Shown: positions 47,501-56,620, counted from the first letter of the stretch. The stretch: DNA of 64,000 bases from Nostoc sp. 'Lobaria pulmonaria (5183) cyanobiont' (GCF_002949795.1 NZ_CP026692.1:6308545-6372544), one strand, 5' to 3'. Program-made: numbers and translations. The notes: a model not told the origin generated them from the sequence alone.

Positions 47501-47551
47501 ATTGAAGTGAATAAAACTCAAGAAGGTTCGCAGTTGAGCTTGTCAATTTAA
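44525..47551 (+). CDS. sbcC: SbcC-type exonuclease ATPase subunit
   Basis: 1008 aa SMC/Rad50-like ATPase, which with SbcD processes DNA ends and hairpins. N-terminal Walker A CGSNGAGKSSLLEAITWAIW near residue 34, long Gln-rich coiled coil (about 170-850) with zinc hook LCPLCERP (CxxC) near 498, then signature TYSGGEAFRINFAIRLALAK and Walker B LLIVDEGFGTQD. Standard length. No sbcD in the window. Its stop overlaps the converging gene by 4 bp. Confidence 0.93.
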   Translation: MIPVQLLLKNFLSYRYATLDFGGLHTACICGSNGAGKSSLLEAITWAIWGESRATVEDDVIYSGAKEVRVDFTFKSNQQKYRVIRTRIRGGTSVLEFQIEIPSGFRSLTGKGVRATQDLILEHIKLDYDTFINSAYLRQGRADEFMLKRPTERKEILAELLKLNQYDDLEERAKESSRQFKAQTVELERSLESIKIQLQQREITQAQRVELEAELNQLQQVQAFDNIQLQSLQVVQHQRQNWEQQLNFIKQQYQNLTQDCDRLQQEQSAIGSQLSDLEKILHQEAEIKAGYAQYQSLQSQEEAFAVKFEEHTRAGQTRQQKQQQLTKQIHEIERQLQQAQAQLEALQQQERDIQQTLTKSGEVEAALSQLAAARHHVARLDQLQMQVTPLLQQRATLQSQLDRTHAGLVARLEQLQSTENQLQRQHSRQPQLQQAVMDVAIQIEELEKKRVYLQRVQEKGQERRHFIERLQAHQRDYEKLLGELEQKLQMLQNPEALCPLCERPLDEHHWSRVVEKTQSELEDTQGQFWVVREQLAVSDKEIQTLRQEYRDISQQLAGYDGLREQRGQLAAQLEATTDVQQQLQQIAAEKQHLERSLQGGDYAADKQVELRQLDQYLQQVNYNEQDHALARSEIERWRWAEIKQGQIKDATKRQAQLLARKPELQSQIAQLQARIQQDQIDSECAKQIAALERHITEIGYSSEQHNNLRMAAKKAQSWHLRYQQLLSAQHQYPQLQTRLQELEESRSARVTERQKLGGQIESIIQQLQATANPSAQIQALEQQLAIRRRQLDEQITKLGRLEQLAHQLETLQIQYEQQQQQLQSCKQEYRVYQELAQAFGKNGIQALMIENVLPQLEAETNKLLSRLSGNQFHVQFITQKAGRSAKSTKKNAKLIDTLDILIADSRGTRAYETYSGGEAFRINFAIRLALAKLLAQRAGAALQLLIVDEGFGTQDAEGCDRLIAAINAISSDFACILTVTHMPHLKEAFQARIEVNKTQEGSQLSLSI

Positions 47552-48969
47552 TTGTATTTTACCCGTGCATCAAGACCTAATGAGCGGAGCTTTTTCGTCA
47601 GCGTTTCTGCTTGGGCGCGATCGCTAAATGCTCCAGCATTCACATAATCCCCTAAATTGGATTGCTCCGCGACAGCATTGGGTATATATTGTTGTACTTT
47701 ACTCAGAGTATCATTACTGGAAATGGGAATTATTACTCTGTAAGGATTATTAGCAACTAATGTATTGCCATTGGTAACAGGTACTACATAGTCATTGGCA
47801 GGAGGTAATGCATAGCGATTAGTGTCAGCTAATACATAATCATTATTTGGAGTATAATTGCCCCTAGTTGAACCATTCAACCCTAATGCTTCCCAAGTTT
47901 GCCAATCTACATTTCCAGTAGAATTAATTTGAGAAGATTGCTGGAATGCAATCACAGATTGTCTGGTGGAATCGTTGAAAAGTCCATCAGGATTGGTATT
48001 AGAGAAACCCAACTGCGCCAAACGCTCTTGAACTGATCTGACATTTTCTCCGCGATCGCCTACAGTTAGATAACTTCTACCTGGTTGTTGAATACCACCT
48101 GTGGAGACTCTACGCACTGAGTCCAAAACTTGGGCATTAGCAATGCCATCAACAGGTAGTCCGTTATTTCGCTGGAATGCAATTACAGCTTCTCTAGTCA
48201 TTGAGCCAACATTCCCAGTGGCGTTAGTATTTAAATAACCTAGCTGCCGCAAACGCACTTGTAGTTCTCTTACTTGTTGAGTGGAAAGACTCGATCTTCC
48301 TGAAGTCGGAGAAGAACCCATTAATGCGTTCCAAGTTTGTCGATTCACAATCCCGTTAGCAGTTATGCGATAACTTCGCTGGAATGCAATTACAGCATCT
48401 TTAGTAATTCGTCCAAAATTCCCAGTCGGATTAGTATTAAAGTAGCCTAACTGCCGTAGACGCTGTTGTAATCTTGTGACGGCTGCACCAGTTTTGCCTT
48501 GAGAAAGAGTAGGATATTGACCAACTGGCGAGCGCGATGCGCCGCTGATATTTCTATTGGAACTTCTACCTTGACAGGCTCGTTGCAAGGCTCTTTGAGT
48601 ACTAATACCCACAACTCCATCAGCAGATATTCTATTGGCTTGCTGGAACTTGATCGTAGCATTTTTAGTCAAGGCAGCAAACTTACCTGTAACCGGGCCG
48701 TTAAAATAGCCTAACTTTTTTAAACATCTCTGGGTACTGCTAACTTCAGGCCCATTACTTCCTATTTTCTGAAGTGCTAAAGCTTGCCCAGCAACACTCA
48801 CAAGCCCCGTAATCAGAGCCACAGACAAAAAACGCATCGTTGCGCCGCTAGATAAATTTTTCCAATTCAAAAATTTGAAATTAGCTTCGGTAGGAACTAC
48901 CTTGACGCTTTCGGATACCTCGTAGATTGAGGCAAGCTTGGTTAAATAGCTATCTACCCCTATTTTCAC
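47548..48969 (-). CDS. Peptidoglycan-binding repeat protein with SPOR-like end
   Basis: 473 aa. N-terminal 44 residues (MKIGVDSYLTKLASIYEVSE) precede a membrane/signal segment (MRFLSVALITGLVSVAGQAL), a layout common in this cyanobacterial family. Four PG_binding_1 domains follow: STQRCLKKLGYFNGPVTGKF, RLQQRLRQLGYFNTNPTGNF, ELQVRLRQLGYLNTNATGNV and SVQERLAQLGFSNTNPDGLF. The C-terminus (YVNAGAFSDRAQAETLTKKL) resembles a SPOR domain. Periplasmic cell-wall binding is likely. Confidence 0.88.
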   Translation of the reverse strand: MKIGVDSYLTKLASIYEVSESVKVVPTEANFKFLNWKNLSSGATMRFLSVALITGLVSVAGQALALQKIGSNGPEVSSTQRCLKKLGYFNGPVTGKFAALTKNATIKFQQANRISADGVVGISTQRALQRACQGRSSNRNISGASRSPVGQYPTLSQGKTGAAVTRLQQRLRQLGYFNTNPTGNFGRITKDAVIAFQRSYRITANGIVNRQTWNALMGSSPTSGRSSLSTQQVRELQVRLRQLGYLNTNATGNVGSMTREAVIAFQRNNGLPVDGIANAQVLDSVRRVSTGGIQQPGRSYLTVGDRGENVRSVQERLAQLGFSNTNPDGLFNDSTRQSVIAFQQSSQINSTGNVDWQTWEALGLNGSTRGNYTPNNDYVLADTNRYALPPANDYVVPVTNGNTLVANNPYRVIIPISSNDTLSKVQQYIPNAVAEQSNLGDYVNAGAFSDRAQAETLTKKLRSLGLDARVKYN

Positions 48970-49237
48970 TTGCTTTTTTCAAGTTATGGCTATGCAAGAT
49001 TGTACCACTTGCTCTGTATTATGTTTGTTTTTAGTATGATTATTTACAAGAAATTCCCCAAGCTAATGTGATACACAAGCTTCTGTAAGGGGAATAATAA
49101 GCAATGTAAAGCTTTCGAGGCTCGTTTTCTATTTGCCTGACAAAATTTTTGCTATACCCATTTGGGTTTCGAGCATGAGCAACGCAGACAAATAATGAGT
49201 CTAGTCTTGCATTGAATCGCGGATAATATTCAACCTA

Positions 49238-51025
49238 ATGCTCCACGGTATCTACGATATTCGCTTAGTCTTATTTTCCGTTGCCATTGCCATGCTTACG
49301 GCTTATACCACACTTGATCTAGCTATAAGAGTAACAGACGCTAAATCGCAGCAAAAGTGGCCGTGGCTGCTAGGGGGAGCGATTGCAATGGGAATCGGTA
49401 TTTGGGCAATGCATTTTATTGCTATGTTGGCGTTCAGTCTGCCGATTCCCATTGACTATGACTGGTTAACAGTTTTGATTTCGGTGCTACCTGCAATTTT
49501 CGCCTCTGGATTAGCCCTGTACCTAGTTAGCCAGCCAGAATTTGGTATTCTGCGGTTGTTGAGTGGTAGCCTCCTGATGGGCATAGGGATTAGTGCAATG
49601 CACTACATCGGTATGGCTGCGATTCGTTTACCAGTGAAAATGTCATATAACTTGAGTGGGGTTGCATTATCGATTGCGTAGGCGTAGCCCGTCGTAGACA
49701 TCGCTATTTTTATCTCACTGGTTGCCCTCTCGCTGGGATTTAACCTCAGAGCTAATAGTACAGTAACAGGACACTTTTTGAGGATTGGCAGTGCAATTCT
49801 CATGGGTGCAGCCATTCCGTCAATGCACTACATAGGGATGATGGCTACCCATTTTTCAGTCATCGAATCGGTCGAGTTTTCAGCAGTTGATACTGCTGCA
49901 ACTTATTGGATGGCTGCGATTATTGGCTTATTCACATTACTCCTTCTAGGATGGACGCTGCTCACATCTTTTTTCAACGAACAATTGAGTGTTCAACTAG
50001 TCAAAACAGCTGATCTTAAAGAAAACGAAGAACGTCTTAAACAAGCCTTACAAAACCAAGAAGCGCTGGCTACTCTAGCTGAGTCTCGGTCTGAAGAATT
50101 AGAGATAGCTATGTTGGCACTTCAGAAAGCTCAATTGCAATTTCTTCAAGCAGAAAAAATGTCGTCTTTGGGACAAATAGTAGCGGGAGTTGCTCATGAG
50201 ATTAACAATCCTGCTAACTTCATTTACGGAAACCTTTTTCATACGGAAATTTATCTGCGGGAACTCTTAGAATTAATCAACACTTATCAGCAACATTATC
50301 CGGAACCAGAGCTTGCAGTTCAAGCGAAATTAAAGTCTATTGATTTCCCATTTTTGCTAGAAGATTTACCTAAACTACTCAACTCAATGCAAGCCGGAGC
50401 CGAACGTATTAAGCATATTGTGGAATCCTTGCGTAACTTCTCTCGTCTAGACGAGGCACAATTGAAAGCTGTGGACATCCACGAAGGGCTTAATTCGACA
50501 CTGCTCATTCTTCAGAACCGTATTAGTTATCCGCCGAACAATCGACCCGAAATTCTTGTAATTAAAGAATATGGTAATTTACCCTTAGTAAATTGCTATC
50601 CCGGACAGTTAAACCAAGTATTTTTCAATATTCTTGCAAATGCTATTGATGTGTTAGAAAAAAAGCTGATTAGCTTAAAACCAAAGTCCAGTTTTACACC
50701 TTTCATTCGGATTAAAACAACCATTAATCAAGTCGGTTGGGTCAATATTCAAATTTTCGACAATGGAGCTGGCATTAGTGAAGACGTACAAAATAAAATC
50801 TATGATCCCTTCTTCACAACTAAACCAGTTGGACAAGGAACTGGATTAGGATTATCAATTAGCTATCAGATTGTCGTTCAAACACATGGTGGTAGGCTCA
50901 ACTGTATTTCTGCCAAGGGGCAAGGAACTACTTTTCAAATTGAGCTTCCAATTGATACATTGATACATACTTCCTGTTTTCAAAGAAAGCAATCTCAAGT
51001 AGTTCCAGATGAAGCTATTGAGTAA
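49238..51025 (+). pseudogene. MHYT-domain sensor histidine kinase, interrupted by 27-bp repeat
   Basis: One frame reads an MHYT membrane sensor (IWAMHFIAML, ISAMHYIGMAAI, IPSMHYIGMM, six membrane segments, possible copper/gas sensing) followed by a histidine kinase: H-box GVAHEINNPANF, N-box FNILANAID, G1 FDNGAGISEDV, G2 GTGLGLSISYQ. At 49678-49704 a 27-bp dispersed repeat adds A*A*PVVDI, two TAG stops in the same frame. Removing it restores VALSIAIFIS. The two open parts are 49238-49681 and 49778-51025 (TTG). As it stands, a broken gene. Confidence 0.88.
49678..49704 (+). repeat. 27-bp small dispersed repeat inside MHYT kinase
   Basis: GTAGGCGTAGCCCGTCGTAG then ACATCGC; the flanking GC could be a 2-bp duplication. 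Opposite orientation to the LysR copy relative to the gene. Confidence 0.88.
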
Positions 51026-51101
51026 ACACATCTCATTTTTGGTCTTGCTCTCCTGTTTGTGAGAAATGTTGTGGTTTTACTATTTGCTCTGATTTTTTAG
51101 G

Positions 51102-51611
51102 CTATTGTTGATCAACTTTTTCAGTATTACCTGCTTTTACCCAACCTTCTTGTTCGCTACCTTCCAAACGGATCTTTTGCCAGGATTTGTCGTCACTTTC
51201 TTGCAAAATAATAATTTTTTGATTAAAACCAACTCCACCAATCTTTTCAGATTCTTGATTTGGTTGCGATCGCAAACTCAAGCCTTCAGCCCAACTAACA
51301 CGTCCTCGGTAAGCTCCCGGTGGCAATGGTTTTGGTGATGGGGTAGCCTTTGGTGATTCTGTGGGAGTAGAGGTTGAGGTTGGAGATGATTCAGCCTGAG
51401 TCCCAGATGGAAGGGTAGATTTACCTTCTCCAGGCTTAGTTGCTTTTGGAGCTTGGGCTTTCACCGAGGGACTATCATTGGAAAAAACGGGTTTGGCAGG
51501 GGATATGCCGGTGCGATTCATGAAGTAGAGTGCAATTGCAACGCCGCCACCTACTAACACAGCGATCGCTAAGAAAAACCCCAGTATAAACTTTGTAAAA
51601 CCAGACAACAT
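51102..51611 (-). CDS. Membrane-anchored SH3-domain protein
   Basis: 169 aa. N-terminal membrane helix (ILGFFLAIAVLVGGGVAIAL), a Pro/Ser/Thr linker (about 35-95, TPTESPKATPSPKPLPPG) and a C-terminal bacterial SH3 domain (GLSLRSQPNQESEKIGGV, IIILQESDDKSWQKIRLEG, EGWVKAG). Probably periplasmic and cell-wall associated. Confidence 0.85.
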   Translation of the reverse strand: MLSGFTKFILGFFLAIAVLVGGGVAIALYFMNRTGISPAKPVFSNDSPSVKAQAPKATKPGEGKSTLPSGTQAESSPTSTSTPTESPKATPSPKPLPPGAYRGRVSWAEGLSLRSQPNQESEKIGGVGFNQKIIILQESDDKSWQKIRLEGSEQEGWVKAGNTEKVDQQ

Positions 51612-51978
51612 AGTTAAAACCTAATTATCAAGAGTCAAGGGTGAAGGTGAGCCAGTCACGTGCGTATTTTCCCACGGCAGTCGCTCATGGGGGAATCCGC
51701 TTCTGTGCGAGAGGCTTTTGCCAAAGCGGAGCGTCTCATAGAGAAAGCGCTGCCTCCCTATTCAGGGGAGTGGTGTTGAACTGGCTCTCAAGGGTTACGA
51801 GTAGAGAAGCAAGAACCCATCAGTATCAATAGTCCATAATAATTCATCATTAACTATTGACTTTTGACTAACTGATTATTGTAGCTATGCTGAATAGACA
51901 TCTGGTGAAATTAAATATGCGTAATTGAGAACCCTTATAGAGAAGTAGCAGTGCTACGTCTCTACATTTTTTTCGGGT
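51612..51978. other. Intergenic with repeats
   Basis: 367 bp. GC-rich repeat (GCGGAGCGTCTCATAGAGAA near 51726) and small palindromic element copy B. No gene. Confidence 0.55.
51890..51966. mobile_element. Small palindromic element, copy B
   Basis: AGACATCTGGTGAAA near 51896 and hairpin TAGAGAAGTAGCA / TGCTACGTCTCTA (51938-51964). Shares ACCCTTATAGAGA and the hairpin with copy A at 37068-37177; the AGACATCTGGTGAAA word is inverted relative to it. Confidence 0.5.
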
Positions 51979-53490
51979 TTACGTAGTGCGCCGAAGGCGT
52001 TCGCTTAAAGGACTGTGTTTCGATGCTAAACGCGCTCTCCCAGCAGCAGCCCATTCTTGGAGTTGCTGAATTTGCTCTACAGCAGTTCGCGCCAAGGGGA
52101 TGATTTGACTGGCTGCTTCTAAAATATCGTCGGTAGCAAAGTCGCGGTTTTGGCTAAATCCAATATGCATCGCTTCAATTAAAGTTTGCTCAATCTCTGC
52201 CCCAGAAAAATCGGGCGTTTCATAAGCTAACCTTTCAATGTCATAACTTTTTAAGTTATGGGGGCGCAATCGGGATAAATGAACATCATAAATTGCTTTT
52301 CTCTCTTCTTGGGTGGGCAATCCCACAAAGAAAATTTCATCAAATCGCCCCTTACGGAGCATTTCCGGCGGTAAAGCTTGGATGTCGTTGGCGGTGGCGA
52401 CGACAAACACGGGTGAGGTTTTTTCGGCTAGCCAGTTAATAAAAGTACCAAACACACGGCTGGCTGTTCCGGCATCACCTCTGCTACCAAGTCCGGCAAA
52501 GGCTTTATCTATTTCATCAATCCACAAAATACAGGGAGCGAGGGCTTCAGCTACTTGGATCATTTGGCGAGTGCGAGATTCTGATTCACCCACCAAACCA
52601 CCAAATAACCTGCCCACATCCAAACGTAGCAAAGGTAAATGCCAGTGATGAGCGATCGCTTTTGCCGTTAACGATTTACCAGTTCCCTGAATACCCACCA
52701 ACATTAAACCACGGGGGTGCGGTAATCCGTACTGTCGCGCCTTATCAGTAAATGAGCCTCCCCGGCGAATCAGCCAGTCTTTCAAGTTATCCAGTCCGCC
52801 AATATCAGAAATTTGCTCAGTGGCGGGGTAGAAGTCCAGGATTTGGGTTTGGCGGATAGTTTGGCGCTTTTCTTCCAAAACGAGATCCACGTCTTCTGGT
52901 TGCAATTCGCCGTGGGTAGCGATCGCTTTTGCCAAAACCCGGCGAATCCGTTCCATTGAAAGTCCTTGACAAGAGCGCACCAAATCATCTAAAACTTTTC
53001 CAGAAAGCGAGTTACCAGTACTTTGTAGTAAGCGATCTACCTCAGTTTTAATTTCTGGGGCGGCGGGTAAGGGAAACTCGACGACTGTCAGCACTTCCGT
53101 TAAATCGTCAGGAATGGCGATGCGTGGCGACAGTAGGACAATATTTTTTGGTTGTGACTTGAGAAGCCTCGACAGATTGCGGAGTTTGCGGGCGATCGCT
53201 ACATCATCTAAAAAGCGATGATAATCTCGTAAAATCAATACCGCAGGTGCGGAAGCTGGTAATTTTTCGATGAATTCTAAAGCTTGCAACGGGTTACGTC
53301 GCCCAAACCCAACATCATTGGGGTTTCCCTGGTAGCCATCGACAAAATCCCAAGTATACACTGGGCGATTACCCTGATTGGTTGCTTCTTCCCGGATAGC
53401 TGCTTCTACCCGCTCCTCCTCGTATGTGGGAATATAAATCAAAGGATAGCGGGCGCGTAGCAGCAGTTTAAACTCTTCACGGAAGTTCAT
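51979..53490 (-). CDS. ycf46: Ycf46-type AAA ATPase
   Basis: 503 aa. N-terminal degenerate half (about 1-215, EEFKLLLRARYPLIYIPTYE) and a C-terminal AAA domain with Walker A GIQGTGKSLTAKA, Walker B CILWIDEIDKAF, sensor 1 VVATANDI and the arginine-finger region EMLRKGRFDEIFFV. This is Ycf46, found in cyanobacteria and algal plastids and linked to CO2-use regulation. Single gene with ATG start. Confidence 0.93.
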   Translation of the reverse strand: MNFREEFKLLLRARYPLIYIPTYEEERVEAAIREEATNQGNRPVYTWDFVDGYQGNPNDVGFGRRNPLQALEFIEKLPASAPAVLILRDYHRFLDDVAIARKLRNLSRLLKSQPKNIVLLSPRIAIPDDLTEVLTVVEFPLPAAPEIKTEVDRLLQSTGNSLSGKVLDDLVRSCQGLSMERIRRVLAKAIATHGELQPEDVDLVLEEKRQTIRQTQILDFYPATEQISDIGGLDNLKDWLIRRGGSFTDKARQYGLPHPRGLMLVGIQGTGKSLTAKAIAHHWHLPLLRLDVGRLFGGLVGESESRTRQMIQVAEALAPCILWIDEIDKAFAGLGSRGDAGTASRVFGTFINWLAEKTSPVFVVATANDIQALPPEMLRKGRFDEIFFVGLPTQEERKAIYDVHLSRLRPHNLKSYDIERLAYETPDFSGAEIEQTLIEAMHIGFSQNRDFATDDILEAASQIIPLARTAVEQIQQLQEWAAAGRARLASKHSPLSERLRRTT

Positions 53491-53800
53491 AGATAGCTGT
53501 GGTTATTTGTTCTTCTCTCATTGTTCTTTCTTTGTATTGTGTCTCACAACTAAAAACGAATATATCTCTCGTTAGCTAGCTCCACCAACGAATGAAACTT
53601 GGAGAAGTTTTGCTTACATAAAAGTTGAAGCAAAGCCGCGAAGCTTGCATTTGCAGGTGGAAACTGGGAACGAGTGAATTTACGCTGCCATCCGTAATGT
53701 AGTAATTAGCTCAGTATATACGTAATTTTTTTAATATTCGGGAAAGTTATCTGCTCTATTTGAAGTAAAGTTGAAATTATGTTTTTATCAAGCAAATAAA
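53491..53800. promoter_or_regulatory. Leader region of the NACHT module
   Basis: 310 bp without a gene. Upstream of a two-gene operon, so expected to hold its promoter; no motif is clear enough to place it. AT-rich, no HIP1. Confidence 0.35.
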
Positions 53801-54253
53801 ATGGCAGAAGATAACTCACAGCCCAAAAATCCTGGAGGAATGTCCCTCAATATTGACGGCGGTCAATTTTCAGGTGTTCAAGTTGGACAAGCTGCTGGCG
53901 ACATGACCCAAAATCAGCAAAATACTCAGGGTGGGGCTGAGAAAGAATTGACCTTACCTGAGGTTGCGGAATTAATGGCACAAATTGAATCCATATTTCG
54001 TAATTCAGATTTACCAGAAGACCAAAAGAAACAAGCACTGAAACATCTGGATTATGCAAACGACGCAGTTAATGAAAAAGAACCAGACAAAGACACTGCG
54101 GCAACAAGTTTGCAAAAAGCTAGTAAAGTCCTCAAAGAAACGAACGAAACGTTTAATGCAGGGCAAGGGATTTGGCAAAAGTTAGAGCCAATTGCCAAAC
54201 AATTAGCTCCTTGGTTAGGAGTTGCAGTTAAAAGTCTTTTATTTTTTACATAA
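53801..54253 (+). CDS. Small partner protein of the NACHT NTPase
   Basis: 150 aa from the ATG at 53801 (MAEDNSQPKNPGGMS). Residues about 14-38 read LNIDGGQFSGVQVGQAAGDM then TQNQQN, a glycine-rich beta motif that recurs at the start of the next protein. Then comes a helical domain (LPEVAELMAQIESIFRNSDL, KKQALKHLDYANDAVNEKEP, AATSLQKASKVLKETNETFN) and a hydrophobic C-terminus (PWLGVAVKSLLFF) that may touch the membrane. Family not named. 9 bp before the NACHT gene. Confidence 0.75.
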   Translation: MAEDNSQPKNPGGMSLNIDGGQFSGVQVGQAAGDMTQNQQNTQGGAEKELTLPEVAELMAQIESIFRNSDLPEDQKKQALKHLDYANDAVNEKEPDKDTAATSLQKASKVLKETNETFNAGQGIWQKLEPIAKQLAPWLGVAVKSLLFFT

Positions 54254-54262
54254 AAAAAGGTT

Positions 54263-56449
54263 ATGAATCAAGAACAGCCCCTTCAGAATTTGAATATCGA
54301 TGGTGCTTTGATTCGGGAAGCTCAAATTGGACAGGCTGGACGAGACTTGCACCAAATTCAGTACCTAACTGTGAATGAAAGCTTTAGCCTAGCTAAACTA
54401 ATAGGTCACAGGCAGGTAAAACCTCCTTCAGGGAAAGAGGAGTACCGTTTCCGAGAAGTTTTACTTAATAAAGTCAAACAGTATTGGATTAAAGGCGTAC
54501 TAGAAAAATCTTTGTATACCAAAGGTCTAATTGATTTGGGACTGGAAGAACGATTAGACGCAGTAAAGCGCCCGTCTAGCATTGTTCAAGAAATTCCTAA
54601 TAAGTCTGGGCAAACCTTACCTGAAGGTAAAAGTGTCTCTGATGTCTTCAATCAGATGGGAAAAGGACGAACCTTACTGATTTTAGGAGAACCCGGCGCG
54701 GGTAAAACGATCACTCTCCTGAAGTTGGCACAAGAATTAATTGCTCGTACCGAAAAAGATTTTAGCCAGCCTATTCCAGTAGTGCTGAACTTATCTTCTT
54801 GGGGAAATAAACAGCAAACAATTGCTGATTGGCTGATTGAGGAATTGAATAGTACATATCAAATTTCTAAGGCGCTTGGTAAAGTCTGGATTGAAGATCA
54901 ACAAATATTACTGCTGTTAGATGGTTTAGATGAGGTGAAAATCGAGCGTCGAGAAACCTGCATTCGAGCCATCAACGAATTTATGCAAGAACATGGGTTG
55001 ATCGAGATTGTGGTGACAAGCCGTATCCGAGATTATGAAGCTCTCTCTACTCGTTTACAATTGCAAGGTGCTATCTGCCTCCAATCTTTGACATTTCAGC
55101 AAGTTAACCAATATTTAGACAGGGCTGGTGAACAACTGGAAGCAGTAAAAACATTACTTCAAGAAGACACTACGTTGCAAGAGTTAGCCAAGTCTCCCCT
55201 GACTTTAAGTGTCATGACTCTGGCTTATAAAGGTAATAAACTTGAAGATTTACCCAATACAGGTTCTAAAGAGGAACGCCGAAAGCACCTGTTTGATACT
55301 TATATTGAACGGATGTTTGAGCGTCGTAAATATGAGCCAAGATACTCAGAAGTGCAAGCAATGCGCTGGTTAATTTGGCTAGCACAGCAGATGTTTCAGA
55401 AGTCTCAAACGATCTTTCTTCTTGAAAGAATACAGCCTACTTGGTTGTCAAATCGAGTGCAAAAAATACTTTATCAATTTGTAAATTGGCTGGTTGGAGT
55501 AATAATTTGTGGGTTGCTCGGCTGGCTAATACATCAATCACCTGGGGTGTTAATTGGTGTAATTACGGCTGGAATACCTTTAACTTGGAGTACGGTAGAA
55601 ATAAAACCAGTTGAAACTTTGAAATGGTCTTGGCAAGAAGCCAAAAACTTTTTGAAAAATGGACTACCAGGTGGATTAGTTTTGGGGCTGATAATAGGAC
55701 TGTTTTTTAAGCTAGTTAAAACTCCATTTGATCTCAAAACTGGGCTGCAATTAGTTGATACTCCATTTGATCTCAAAACTGGGCTGCAATTAGGTTTACT
55801 ATACGGGCTAATTAATGGACTGATTTTAGGATTGTTAGGTGGACTGAGAGGCCCAGAGATAGTGATCAGAACAATTCCTAACCAAGGGATATGGAACTCA
55901 GCGAAGAATGCTCTGATAATGGGATTGTTCGGGGGATTACTTGGCGGATTATTTGGGAGATTAATTGGTGAACAAATCTTCGGAAAAACTGAATGGATGC
56001 AATTGTGTTTAGTGTTTGGACTTGTAGCTGGGCTTGTGTTTGGGGGTGGTCAAGCCTGGCTACAACACTTTACCTTACGCCTCTTTCTTTACACACAAAA
56101 TTCCATACCTCGAAACTATGTCCGCTTTTTGGAATATGCGACTGAACACATCTTTTTGCAAAAAGTTGGAGGTAGTTACATTTTTATCCATCGAATGCTG
56201 CTGGAGCATTTTGCCCAAATGGAGTCAGTATTTATTCAACCAACTCCACAACCAATTCATCAGTCTACTAATAGGAATAATGCACTCACTGAATTTAATT
56301 CAACCAACAATTTTAATAGAGACACTCCATCTCAAACTCCAGTTGAAAATAATATGGTATGTAGCAGTTGTAGTTGCAAGAATCCGGTTACTTTCAACTT
56401 CTGTACCAAGTGTGGGAGACGATTAAATCAACCAATTAGCCGAGGCTAA
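54263..56449 (+). CDS. NACHT NTPase with membrane region and zinc ribbon
   Basis: 728 aa. N-terminal motif LNIDGALIREAQIGQAGRDL shared with the upstream protein. NACHT domain: Walker A LGEPGAGKT (142-149), Walker B LLLLDGLDEV (about 214-223), VVTSRIRDYE sensor, then winged-helix-like arms. From about 405 to 620 there are several glycine-rich membrane segments (LVGVIICGLLGWLIHQ, GLVLGLIIGLFFKL, LYGLINGLILGLLGGL). The C-terminus is a zinc ribbon (CSSC...CTKCG). STAND-type sensor/effector, so signalling or defence is likely. A 39-bp in-frame duplication lies at 55721-55798. Confidence 0.88.
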   Translation: MNQEQPLQNLNIDGALIREAQIGQAGRDLHQIQYLTVNESFSLAKLIGHRQVKPPSGKEEYRFREVLLNKVKQYWIKGVLEKSLYTKGLIDLGLEERLDAVKRPSSIVQEIPNKSGQTLPEGKSVSDVFNQMGKGRTLLILGEPGAGKTITLLKLAQELIARTEKDFSQPIPVVLNLSSWGNKQQTIADWLIEELNSTYQISKALGKVWIEDQQILLLLDGLDEVKIERRETCIRAINEFMQEHGLIEIVVTSRIRDYEALSTRLQLQGAICLQSLTFQQVNQYLDRAGEQLEAVKTLLQEDTTLQELAKSPLTLSVMTLAYKGNKLEDLPNTGSKEERRKHLFDTYIERMFERRKYEPRYSEVQAMRWLIWLAQQMFQKSQTIFLLERIQPTWLSNRVQKILYQFVNWLVGVIICGLLGWLIHQSPGVLIGVITAGIPLTWSTVEIKPVETLKWSWQEAKNFLKNGLPGGLVLGLIIGLFFKLVKTPFDLKTGLQLVDTPFDLKTGLQLGLLYGLINGLILGLLGGLRGPEIVIRTIPNQGIWNSAKNALIMGLFGGLLGGLFGRLIGEQIFGKTEWMQLCLVFGLVAGLVFGGGQAWLQHFTLRLFLYTQNSIPRNYVRFLEYATEHIFLQKVGGSYIFIHRMLLEHFAQMESVFIQPTPQPIHQSTNRNNALTEFNSTNNFNRDTPSQTPVENNMVCSSCSCKNPVTFNFCTKCGRRLNQPISRG
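55721..55798 (+). repeat. 39-bp in-frame tandem duplication
   Basis: ACTCCATTTGATCTCAAAAC begins at 55721 and again at 55760; the repeat encodes TPFDLKTGLQLV(D) twice, between membrane segments of the NACHT protein. Confidence 0.9.
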
Positions 56450-56586
56450 ACTAAGCATAGCCATAATGATAAATAAAAAACATTATTTGCCAGTTTGTGT
56501 TTATTATTACGGCTAACTGCTTTGAGTTGCTGGCTTTACTGTGTACCCTAGAGCTATAGCAAGCCTGAACCATTCGTAAAAAAACA

Positions 56587-56620
56587 AGATCCCCGACAAC
56601 TATTACGAAGTCGGGGATCT
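56587..56620. terminator. Terminator after the NACHT module
   Basis: 11-bp stem AGATCCCCGAC / GTCGGGGATCT around a 12-nt loop, in the gap between converging genes. Confidence 0.85.

Noticed and set aside
49778-51025. Separate histidine kinase gene starting at a TTG
   Set aside because: It is in the same frame as the MHYT half; only a 27-bp repeat with two stops divides them, so one broken gene is the simpler reading.
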